Below, in pieces: positions 53,057 through 61,448 of a stretch of DNA of 64,000 nt. The translations under genes were made by a program, and so were the position numbers. The notes under the pieces are model-generated. The model saw only the letters and a list, made by a program, of their open reading frames with translations. It was not told the DNA's origin and searched no databases. Source of the DNA: JABMQB01 sp963677475 (GTDB lineage: Bacteria > Bacteroidota > Bacteroidia > Bacteroidales > Prolixibacteraceae); contig CAXXQD010000010.1 in the NCBI GenBank assembly GCA_963677475.2, forward strand, positions 124,001 to 188,000, in the 5' to 3' direction. Within the stretch, counting starts at the first letter, position 1. The number at the start of each line of letters is the position of its first letter.

Positions 53057-55105
53057 TTAGTACTCTAATATTTTTTTAGCTGCTTCTTGTATTTTAGCCG
53101 TGTTGGGAAGTACAGCCTTTTCTAGTATCCTGTTAAATCCAACAGGCGTAAATGTTGAGCCCACCCTTCGAACCGGGGCATCTAAATATTCGAATGCTTC
53201 TTCTGTTATTATTGCTGTAATCTCGCCCCCAAAGCCTCCGTGCACTTTATCTTCATGAACGACCAGAACCCTGTTTGTTTTCTTGATCGATTCAAAAATT
53301 GTTTCTTTATCAAGCGGGACCAGGGAACGAATATCAATCACTTCGACCGAATAACCTTCTTCTTTTAAATTATCCGCCACTTCCAAGCACATGTGCGAAG
53401 TATTTCCATAGGTAATAATACTCAAATCAGTCCCTTCCCTTCTAATCCGGGCTTTTCCAAACGGAACTTCAAAATCGTCAGGCACAATTGTTGCTGCTTT
53501 TGGGTCCTGATATAAAGCTTTTGGCTCCATAAAAACAGTCATTCCTTCCGATCTCATTGAAGTACGGAGCAACCCGGCAGCATCATCTGCAAAGCTTGGG
53601 TAAACAATCCGTACTCCAGGAATTGCCGCAAGTGAACCTTCAATATTTTGAGAATGGTACATGCCACCTCCAATATAGCCTCCCGAAGCCAGGCGAATAG
53701 TTATATTTGGTGAAAACTTTCCGTTTGATCGCCAGTAATCGTGGCTTGTATCCACATATTGTTCCATGGCGGGCCAAAAGTAATCGGCAAATTCGGCACC
53801 TTCGATTACCACCCTTATTTTTTTATCATAGCGCGACATTCCGTTTGCTGTTCCCATAATAAAATCTTCAGCAATTGGTGCATTAAAAACCCGCTTAGGC
53901 CCAAATTCCTGCTGCATCCCTTTAGATACATTAAATATTCCACCTTTATCTTTATTGGCCATATCCTGCCCCCAAATAAAGGTATCCGGATTATGCCTGA
54001 ATTCTGCTTTGAGGGTTTCATTTAATGCGGTAATAAATTTTTTCTTTTCCCCTTCCTGGTTATGTGTCCCATCTGTATATTTTTGTGGTACATACGGATC
54101 TGAAATCACAAAATCGTGGATTGATTCAGGTGAAGGGTCCGGTGCACTCATTGCAGCTTTATGCGCAAGTTTTAGCTCTTTTTTTGCACTTTCTTCGATT
54201 ACTACAATCTCTTCTTCAGTCAATCGATTATAACGTTTTAAGAGTCTTTTAAATTTCTCCAACGGATCGTATTCAAGCACATAGTTTCTTTCGGCATCAC
54301 TACGGTACAATAGATGGTCGTCGGAATTGGAGTGTGAATGCATACGTACGCAATTTGCCTGCAATATAACGGGCCTGCTTTCTTCTATTGCAAACCTTTT
54401 GGCTTCAGCCATGGCATTCATTGAATCAAAAACATCTTTCCCGTTGCAGTGAATAATACGAAGGTTTTTAAAACCGATAAAGTTGTTGGCTACTTTTCGA
54501 TTGGCAGTTTGATCTTTCTTCGGGACCGATATTCCATATCCATTATCCTGTATGACAAATATTACCGGTAATTTTTCTTTATCGGCACCTGCAATTGCCT
54601 CATAAACATACCCTTCCGAAACCGAAGATTCACCCTGTCCACTAATTGCAACAGCTTTCTCACCATAATATTTTATGGCCCTGGCTGTTCCAACCGCGTG
54701 CAGTGTGTGGTTTCCGGTTGAAGAAGAAACACTGTGGATGTTCCATTCGGGCTTCGCCAAATGGTTTGACATGTGCCTTCCTCCACTGGATGGGTCTGTA
54801 GCTTTTGAGATTCCATTAAGAATAATCTCTTCGGCAGTCATTCCTGCCGACAGGGCACTTAACATATCCCTGTAATACAGGAACATGTGGTCTTTCTTTT
54901 GCTCAAAATACTGTCCCATTGCAAGTTGTATCCCGTCGTGCCCGGCATAAGGTGCATGGTATGACCAGCCAATTGCCTGTTTTAAATAATTAGGCGCTTT
55001 GTTATCGATAGCTCGCCCCAATATCAACAGGTGCAACCATTTCTCCAAAGTCTCTTTTGGAGTAGTTTTAATTGAATATAGTTTTGGAACTTCTAAATTC
55101 TTCAT
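53057..55105 (-). CDS. 2-oxoacid dehydrogenase E1 component, fused alpha and beta subunits (BCKDH-like)
   Basis: The start is ATG 55105, with AAAGGAA just before it. The 682-residue protein fuses the E1 alpha part (about 1-340) with E1 beta (about 355-682). The TPP motif reads GQGESSVSEGYVYEA...IQDNGYGIS, a variant of GDG-x-NN. GRHMSNH and RMHSHSNSDDHLLYRS (phosphorylation-loop region) support the branched-chain type. The beta half shows IEGAEFADYFWPAMEQ and VVHEDKVHGGFGGEI. It decarboxylates 2-oxoacids, probably branched-chain, and passes the acyl group to E2, encoded seven bases upstream. Confidence 0.9.
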   Translation of the reverse strand: MKNLEVPKLYSIKTTPKETLEKWLHLLILGRAIDNKAPNYLKQAIGWSYHAPYAGHDGIQLAMGQYFEQKKDHMFLYYRDMLSALSAGMTAEEIILNGISKATDPSSGGRHMSNHLAKPEWNIHSVSSSTGNHTLHAVGTARAIKYYGEKAVAISGQGESSVSEGYVYEAIAGADKEKLPVIFVIQDNGYGISVPKKDQTANRKVANNFIGFKNLRIIHCNGKDVFDSMNAMAEAKRFAIEESRPVILQANCVRMHSHSNSDDHLLYRSDAERNYVLEYDPLEKFKRLLKRYNRLTEEEIVVIEESAKKELKLAHKAAMSAPDPSPESIHDFVISDPYVPQKYTDGTHNQEGEKKKFITALNETLKAEFRHNPDTFIWGQDMANKDKGGIFNVSKGMQQEFGPKRVFNAPIAEDFIMGTANGMSRYDKKIRVVIEGAEFADYFWPAMEQYVDTSHDYWRSNGKFSPNITIRLASGGYIGGGMYHSQNIEGSLAAIPGVRIVYPSFADDAAGLLRTSMRSEGMTVFMEPKALYQDPKAATIVPDDFEVPFGKARIRREGTDLSIITYGNTSHMCLEVADNLKEEGYSVEVIDIRSLVPLDKETIFESIKKTNRVLVVHEDKVHGGFGGEITAIITEEAFEYLDAPVRRVGSTFTPVGFNRILEKAVLPNTAKIQEAAKKILEY

Positions 55106-55112
55106 TTTCCTT

Positions 55113-56411
55113 TTAAATTTCGCGATTAATATCAAAATCCTCCAATATATCAGCAATCCTCCTTAAAAATGCACCACCTAATGCCCCATCAATAATCCGA
55201 TGGTCATATGATAAGGATAAGAACATTTTGCTTCGGATAACAATTGCATCGCCAGTTGGAGTTTCCATTACTGCCGGATTTTTCTCAATACTACCCGTCG
55301 CCAATATGGCTACCTGCGGCTGATTAATAATTGGTGTACCTATTATATTTCGGAACGAACCAAAATTGGTAATTGTAAAAGTCCCTCCATTAATCTCATC
55401 CATCGAAAGCTTATTGTTTCTGGCGGCATCAGCAAGCCTGTTTAACTCTTTTGTAATTCCTACCAAATTCCGCTGTTCCGAATTTTTTATGACGGGAACA
55501 ATCAGGTTACCATCAGGTTTTGCTACCGCTATTCCGATATTGATATCTTTTTTGAGGATAATTTTATCTCCATCAACCGAAGAATTTACCAGTGGAAATT
55601 CAGCCAAAGCTCTCGCCACAGCCTCAGTAAATACTGGCATATATGTTATTTTATCCCCATATTTTTTCTGGAAAGCGTCTTTGTTTTTTGTTCTCCAAAA
55701 TACAAGGTTGGTAACGTCGGCTTCAACAACCGAGGTAACATGTGGCGAAACTTGTTTCGACATAACCATGTGGTTAGCAATAAGTTTCCTCACACGGTCC
55801 ATTTCAATAATTTGATCACCAGCACCGATTGAAACAGGCGGAGGCGTATGCTTCACTGCCGATGCAGGAACAGACGAGGCTTTTGGAGCCTTCCGGTTTT
55901 CAATAAATCCGAGTACATCCTTTTTTTGTACACGTCCACCAGCGCCTGAGCCTTCAATAGTTTCCAATTCTTCTACAGAAATATTTTCTTCTGCAGCAAT
56001 TTTCTTTACCAATGGGGAATAGAAGCGGTTGGATAATGACCTAACTTCTTTTATTGAAGTAACTGATTCAATGCTTTCCTCTTTGATTTTACTTTCTTCA
56101 GCTTCCTGTGTTTCGCCTGTTGCCGTGTTATCCTGAGTTTCAGTTTCAGATGAAACATCATTGCTGTCTCCTTCCATCGTTATAATGGCAAGCTTTTCCC
56201 CCACGGGAACCAAAGAATCTTCAGGAAACAATATTTTTGAAATTGTTCCGTCGACCGGGGAAGGAATCTCAGAATCAACCTTATCGGTTGCTACTTCAAA
56301 AAGGACATCGTCTTCTTCAATCTTATCTCCTTCTTTCACAAACCATTTGGTAATAGTGCCTTCCTGGATACTTTCTCCAAGTTTTGGCATTACAATATCA
56401 AACTGTGACAT
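55113..56411 (-). CDS. 2-oxoacid dehydrogenase E2 (dihydrolipoyl acyltransferase)
   Basis: This 432-residue protein has one lipoyl domain (about 1-78, lipoyl Lys in EVATDKVDSEIP), a Glu/Thr-rich linker, a peripheral-subunit-binding domain (about 132-168: FYSPLVKKIAAEENIS, GAGGRVQKKDVL) and the catalytic domain with the active-site HRIIDG (about 407-412) near the C-terminus. It precedes the fused E1 gene in the same operon. No E3 gene is adjacent, so lipoamide dehydrogenase must be encoded elsewhere. Confidence 0.95.
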   Translation of the reverse strand: MSQFDIVMPKLGESIQEGTITKWFVKEGDKIEEDDVLFEVATDKVDSEIPSPVDGTISKILFPEDSLVPVGEKLAIITMEGDSNDVSSETETQDNTATGETQEAEESKIKEESIESVTSIKEVRSLSNRFYSPLVKKIAAEENISVEELETIEGSGAGGRVQKKDVLGFIENRKAPKASSVPASAVKHTPPPVSIGAGDQIIEMDRVRKLIANHMVMSKQVSPHVTSVVEADVTNLVFWRTKNKDAFQKKYGDKITYMPVFTEAVARALAEFPLVNSSVDGDKIILKKDINIGIAVAKPDGNLIVPVIKNSEQRNLVGITKELNRLADAARNNKLSMDEINGGTFTITNFGSFRNIIGTPIINQPQVAILATGSIEKNPAVMETPTGDAIVIRSKMFLSLSYDHRIIDGALGGAFLRRIADILEDFDINREI

Positions 56412-57051
56412 ATTAGTATTTTATTTTTTTTGTAATCTTCACTTGATATAACATTTCTTAAATTGAAATGTTCACATTGCAATTTTGTAAAAACAATATT
56501 TTTTGAGGCTCCAAAACAAAAGGTACATAAAATCATAATAAAACACAATAAATATATATATTAATAGTCTGAATATCAGCTTTTTTATAAATATTACATC
56601 GTAATGGATTTTTTATAAAATAGGATAGTTAAAGATTTATTGACAATCAATTAAAATAAATTTCACTTATGAAGGATGCGACTAATCCGAAACAAGATTG
56701 GTTTGTTATACTAGTTGCCCAGATATGTTGCAGAAAGAAAAAAACCATTAACGAATTGAATATCTACTATTTAAATTTGCTATTTGGCATTTTTAAGTGG
56801 CTGAGAATTTAATGAATAAAGTTCATGGGAAAGAGCAATAAAATATTCAATAATCCTGATTTATATTGAGAAGTTAATTATTGAAGAGATTTACAACCAT
56901 TATCAAGATTCCCTGTATTACACATGTAATCTTAATACTATACACATTTGTAATCCTAAAACTATACTTAAATAGTCTATATAGCAACTATTTGAATAAA
57001 CTTATTAAAGTAAATTATAACAATAAAGGAGTAGCAATGTTACATATGTAA
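56412..57051. other. AT-rich gap with TTACA-NN-TGTAA palindromes
   Basis: I see no gene in these 640 bases. Near the pyrD end there is ATTACA-CA-TGTAAT (56917-56930), a partial copy near 56941-56954 (TACACATTTGTAAT), and GTTACA-TA-TGTAAT at 57039-57052. A further perfect copy, ATTACA-TT-TGTAAT, occupies 57051-57064 and contains the pyrD stop codon. The same motif recurs upstream of the XRE gene at 59.3 kb. Confidence 0.6.
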
Positions 57052-57963
57052 TTACATTTGTAATCTTCCAATTATATCATATATGGAGTTAAAATTGTGC
57101 CTTTGTAAATAATCTTCTATTCCATCAATAATCTTAAGTGGCGCCAAAGGATCTTTAAAAATTGCGGTCCCAACCTGAACGGCTGTTGCGCCAGCAAGAA
57201 AGAATTCAATTGCATCTGTGGCGTTCATGATCCCCCCCATGCCCATAACCGGGATTTTAACGGCATTTGCAACTTGCCATACCATTCTTAATGCCAAGGG
57301 CTTAATTGCTGGCCCTGAGAGCCCTCCGGTGACGGTAGAAAGCAATGGGGCACGTTTTTCAGCATCGATTGCCATTCCCAGAAAGGTGTTGACCAAAGAA
57401 ACAGAATCAGCCCCTTGTGCTTCCACTGCCCTGGCTATTTCTGCAATATCGGTCACATTAGGCGACAATTTAACAATCAGTATTTTGTCATATACTTTTC
57501 GCACCTCTTTGACCACCGCTTCAGCAGCCGGGCAGCTGACTCCAAATGCCATACCACCTTCTTTTACGTTTGGACATGAAATATTTAGTTCGATTGCTGG
57601 AATATTATCCAACTCATTGATTTTTTCAGTCAATGCAATATATTCCTCTATAGTTGAGCCATTTACATTTACAATAAAGTTGGTATCGATGTCCTTGATC
57701 TTTGGATAAGTTTCGTTGATAAAATGATCGGCACCTTTGTTTTGCAGCCCAACAGCGTTAAGCATCCCTGATGGGGTTTCAGCCATACGCGGATAATTAT
57801 TGCCATCCCTGTTTTTTAAAGTCGTTCCTTTAAGTAAAAAACCTCCAAGTTTCGAAGTATCGAAAAACTCAGCAAGTTCTTCACCAAACCCACTTGTGCC
57901 CGATGCAGTTAAAACAGGGTTTTTAAACTCCAGATCGCCAATTTTTACTCTTAAATCTACCAT
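57052..57963 (-). CDS. pyrD: Dihydroorotate dehydrogenase B, catalytic subunit
   Basis: This class 1B enzyme oxidises dihydroorotate to orotate in pyrimidine synthesis, passing electrons via FMN to PyrK and NAD. The 303-residue protein has NPVLTASGTSGFG, NAVGLQNKGADHF, the substrate motif ELNISCPNVKEGGMAFG, VKLSPNVTDI and GMGGIMNATDAIEFFLAGA. Its start overlaps the pyrK stop (ATGGTAG), so the two subunits are translationally coupled. The last codons fall inside a TTACA-NN-TGTAA palindrome. Confidence 0.95.
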   Translation of the reverse strand: MVDLRVKIGDLEFKNPVLTASGTSGFGEELAEFFDTSKLGGFLLKGTTLKNRDGNNYPRMAETPSGMLNAVGLQNKGADHFINETYPKIKDIDTNFIVNVNGSTIEEYIALTEKINELDNIPAIELNISCPNVKEGGMAFGVSCPAAEAVVKEVRKVYDKILIVKLSPNVTDIAEIARAVEAQGADSVSLVNTFLGMAIDAEKRAPLLSTVTGGLSGPAIKPLALRMVWQVANAVKIPVMGMGGIMNATDAIEFFLAGATAVQVGTAIFKDPLAPLKIIDGIEDYLQRHNFNSIYDIIGRLQM

Positions 57964-58733
57964 TTTAAATCCTTAATATTAAACACAGGTCCCTCAGTAC
58001 AAACGCATGCATTCCCTTTGTTGCGGGTTGGCTCAATACAGCATAAACAAACGCCGAAGCCGCAAGCCATAAGGTTCTCGAGCGACACTTCGCAGTATAT
58101 ATCCTTTTCTTTTGCTGCTTTTCCTATCGACTTCATCATTTGGTCTGGTCCGCAGGTATAAATCTTATCAAATCCAGCTAATTGTTCGGTAAAAACCGGG
58201 TGATGGGTAACAAAACCTTTCTCTCCTAGCGAGCCGTCTTCAGTGGCATACAGAATTTCGCCGTATTGTTCATAATCTTCAATTGAGATATGGTCTTCTT
58301 TTGTCCTAGCGCCAATCAATATTGTCACATTTTCGGGGGGCAAAGCGCACATTTTAGCTAAAAAAAGAACCGGGGCAACACCACTTCCACCTCCAATTAA
58401 TAAAACTTTGTCTGATTTATCCGGCATGGTGAACCCATTTCCCAATGGAAATACGACACTTAAACTTTCGCCAACACTTATTTCAGTTAGCTTTTTTGAT
58501 CCCCTGCCCAATATTTTGACCAATAAACTTATGCTATTTGTTTGTTTATCTACTTCGAATATCGAAAACGGACGCCTTAAGAAAATCTCGGCGCTATCTT
58601 TAATTTCAACATTGATAAATTGCCCGGGAGAAATTGCCGGCAATGCAGACGATGATTGAAGTTTGATGCAGAAATTGCTTGCATTTAGAGCGGTATTTTC
58701 TGTTACGATAAAGTCTTGTACAGCCTTTTTCAC
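57957..58733 (-). CDS. pyrK: Dihydroorotate dehydrogenase electron-transfer subunit
   Basis: This 258-residue FAD/[2Fe-2S] subunit connects PyrD to NAD. The FAD-binding motif is RRPFSIFEVD and the NAD-binding domain shows LLIGGGSGVAPVLFLA. The C-terminal cluster is CGFGVCLCC followed by CVC, providing the [2Fe-2S] ligands. The gene overlaps pyrD by seven bases. Confidence 0.94.
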   Translation of the reverse strand: MKKAVQDFIVTENTALNASNFCIKLQSSSALPAISPGQFINVEIKDSAEIFLRRPFSIFEVDKQTNSISLLVKILGRGSKKLTEISVGESLSVVFPLGNGFTMPDKSDKVLLIGGGSGVAPVLFLAKMCALPPENVTILIGARTKEDHISIEDYEQYGEILYATEDGSLGEKGFVTHHPVFTEQLAGFDKIYTCGPDQMMKSIGKAAKEKDIYCEVSLENLMACGFGVCLCCIEPTRNKGNACVCTEGPVFNIKDLKW

Positions 58734-58874
58734 TAGATAATATTTAATTGTTTAAACGGGCTCCAGCATGCGGAACGAAATTGGGAACAAAGATATATTT
58801 ATTTAGTGATTATTGGATAGGATTAGGGGTAATTAGGGGAGAAATGAGAGCTAATTTAAGCTTCCGATTATATT

Positions 58875-59282
58875 CTAATACACATCAAAGCTTTTGTCCT
58901 TATATAAGATGATAATCTTTTCCACTTCTTTTTTTATGGATGTATTCATTTCTTTTACCTTATCAACTTGTTGATTTTTTGAATTTTCGCTTACCAAATT
59001 TACAGAAGTCGTATCTGCTGTTGTTTTTTTAACATCACCAGCCTGCGTAAATAAGGAACTATCTGATCTGGCATCATTGCTCATATTGCCCATTCCCGTA
59101 ATTAGCCAACGTGCATCTAAATCAGGAAAGTGTTGTAGTAGTTTATCAATGAAAGAAGAACTTGGTTTATTCCTTCCGTTTATGATATGCGAGACATTAG
59201 ACCTTTGTACACCAATGGTATCAGCCAATTCAGCAGCGGTTAAGCGCTTTTTATCCATGAATTTTTTAATCCTGTCTTTCAT
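58875..59282 (-). CDS. XRE-family transcriptional regulator
   Basis: The start is ATG 59282 (MKDRIKKFMDKKRLTAAELAD); the upstream extension to 59342 reads as non-coding. The 135-residue protein has a Cro/C1-type HTH (about 11-64: AAELADTIGVQRSNVSHIINGRNKPSSSFIDKLL) followed by DARWLITGMGNM, a common Bacteroidota extension. The C-terminus is polar with no peptidase domain. Several TTACA-NN-TGTAA palindromes lie just ahead of its start, which suggests autoregulation. Confidence 0.85.
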   Translation of the reverse strand: MKDRIKKFMDKKRLTAAELADTIGVQRSNVSHIINGRNKPSSSFIDKLLQHFPDLDARWLITGMGNMSNDARSDSSLFTQAGDVKKTTADTTSVNLVSENSKNQQVDKVKEMNTSIKKEVEKIIILYKDKSFDVY

Positions 59283-60248
59283 AATGAATAAATTGAAGCA
59301 ATAGAACAATACACAAATGTAACAAGAATGTTTCTCAATCACAAATTACAAATATTACATATGTATACTTATGGTATGGTTACATTTGTCACTACGATAA
59401 GAAGGATATTATATAAAGTAATTCCTTGTATTCTGCGCCACACAATCATTATAGCAATATTGCACCATATCTATATTAATACTTTATATTATATATACAT
59501 ATTACTGGTATTTAATGCCTTATACTTTATTTATACATTAATGTTTTGAAAATAAATACAATTGTACACAAACATGTTAACTGTCACTTTAAATATAGTG
59601 TTTAATTATCTGATTATGTGAACTTTAAATCAATTCGATATCTAATTATGTCTTGTAGGAGCTTAGGTTTACATAAGTGTATTGTTGAATGCATTATTCT
59701 TATTAATTGTATTATGCTTTTGTAACATCTGTGGGTATTGTTTATGGGTTACATTTGTGTATTCGTGTTTTTAACAATCTTCTACCCTATTATTGTATCT
59801 TATGTATGATCTTCTAAATTTTAGGAGTCCCTCAAATGGTGAGATGAAACTTACTTACCTGTAAAATCAGTTTCTATAAAAATTTCCCTCTCCTTGTATA
59901 AATTAATTGTATCAATCAAAATCCTCAATTAAATAAACAGAATCGATGAATGGAAAAAGGAGGAAGAATAATCGGAAGTTTTATCCCTTTTAATAGCCCA
60001 AGCATAAATTTTTCACGATCAACGACCAATTAAAAACCAAATTTTCGATTCTCAATAGCTTAATTTTGCCATAATTTGCTCCTAAATTATTAACAAACAA
60101 AAACTTACATGATAATTTGTGTTTATGTTCCATTAATCCAAGTAGAAAAATATTGGTAAATACAACCGTAAAACAATGAATTGAGGAAAAATCGACCTAC
60201 TATTTAGATATAAAGAAGTAATCTTATATTTGGAGAAATAATATTTTT
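59283..60248. other. Long AT-rich gap upstream of the XRE gene with repeated TTACA/TGTAA motifs
   Basis: No gene is supported in these 966 bases. The motif occurs as ACACAAATGTAAC (59311-59323), ATTACATATGTATAC (59353-59367), GTTACATTTGTCAC (59379-59392) and GTTACATTTGTGTA (59748-59761). The first three are within 110 bases of the XRE start and are candidate operators. The remainder is AT-rich without clear structure. Confidence 0.55.
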
Positions 60249-61448
60249 ATGAGAAGTATTTCTATATACATTTTAGGCACCATTATTTTCATTCTGGTTG
60301 TACTCTCTTTTTTGGGTTATCAAACAATACGGAAATTAATATCCAAGTCAAGGTATAAACGATGGATTGCTTATTCGTATTGGGCTTATTCTTTTCTTGT
60401 GGTGTTGATATTTACATCCTTATTCATATTCCCAAAAACAGCTGCAACATCCATTAATTATAAGGCGTATTTTTTATTCAACATTATTCTTATTACAGAC
60501 CTATTATCTAAAATTATACTTTCGCTCACCTATATTGTTTATTTCTTATTCAGAAAAAGACATTTGACTGTTTTATGGATGGGGAGCATTGTAACCATTT
60601 GCCTTGTTCTAACCACAATATATGGTGCATCATTTGGCAGGAACTATTTGTCAATCAATGAAATAAGCGTTGAATATAAAAACCTACCACCTTCATTTGA
60701 CGGAACAAAGATTGTACATGTTTCGGATATCCACCTTGGAAGCTTTTATTCCAATAGCCGGCTAATTTTAAAAGCCTCAAAAGCCATTCGAGAAATTAAT
60801 CCTGACTATATTTTTTTCACAGGCGACCTTGTAAATAATTTTGCTTCGGAAATAGATCCCTGGAAAGAGGAACTTAAGAAATGGCAATCAAAACGAGGAA
60901 ATTACGCTATTCTTGGAAACCATGATTATGGCGATTATTTCCACTGGGAAGATAGTTTGAGCAAAGCCAAGAACCTGTCAGGGATTATTAACGGGCATGA
61001 AGATATTGGTTTTAAACTACTCAGAAACAGCCATGTACCACTGGTGTCCGGAAACGATTCAATATTTCTTATTGGGGTTGAGAATTGGGGACACGATCCA
61101 TTTCCGCAATACGCCGATTTAGAAATGGCAATGGAAGGCATACCCGATGGAGCGTTTAAAATATTATTAACCCACGATCCGGCGCATTGGGAAAGTAAAA
61201 TCATGAATAAAGAAAAAATTGACCTTAGCCTTTCGGGACACACACATGGAATGCAATTTGGAATAAAGCCTGCCGGCATTGAACTAAGTCCAATGTTTTG
61301 GATTCGAAAAAACTGGGGTGGTTTGTACCAGGCTGGCAAACAATATCTTTTTGTAAACCGGGGATTTGGCACCATCGGGATTAACTGGAGGATCGATATG
61401 CCCCCTGAAATTACGGTAATAAGTTTAAAAAGAAGTAAAGTCGACTGA
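60249..61448 (+). CDS. Membrane-anchored calcineurin-type metallophosphoesterase
   Basis: This 399-residue protein has four N-terminal hydrophobic helices (about 5-25, 40-60, 70-95, 108-130). The catalytic domain (about 150-395) has all the dimetal motifs: VSDIHLGSF, TGDLVNN, LGNHDYGD, LLTHDPAHW and LSGHTHGMQFG. This matches the YkuE/YaeI-like family, some members of which hydrolyse the lipid A precursor UDP-diacylglucosamine or phospholipids. Its 3' end overlaps the convergent gene at 61425 by 24 bases. Confidence 0.9.
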   Translation: MRSISIYILGTIIFILVVLSFLGYQTIRKLISKSRYKRWIAYSYWAYSFLVVLIFTSLFIFPKTAATSINYKAYFLFNIILITDLLSKIILSLTYIVYFLFRKRHLTVLWMGSIVTICLVLTTIYGASFGRNYLSINEISVEYKNLPPSFDGTKIVHVSDIHLGSFYSNSRLILKASKAIREINPDYIFFTGDLVNNFASEIDPWKEELKKWQSKRGNYAILGNHDYGDYFHWEDSLSKAKNLSGIINGHEDIGFKLLRNSHVPLVSGNDSIFLIGVENWGHDPFPQYADLEMAMEGIPDGAFKILLTHDPAHWESKIMNKEKIDLSLSGHTHGMQFGIKPAGIELSPMFWIRKNWGGLYQAGKQYLFVNRGFGTIGINWRIDMPPEITVISLKRSKVD

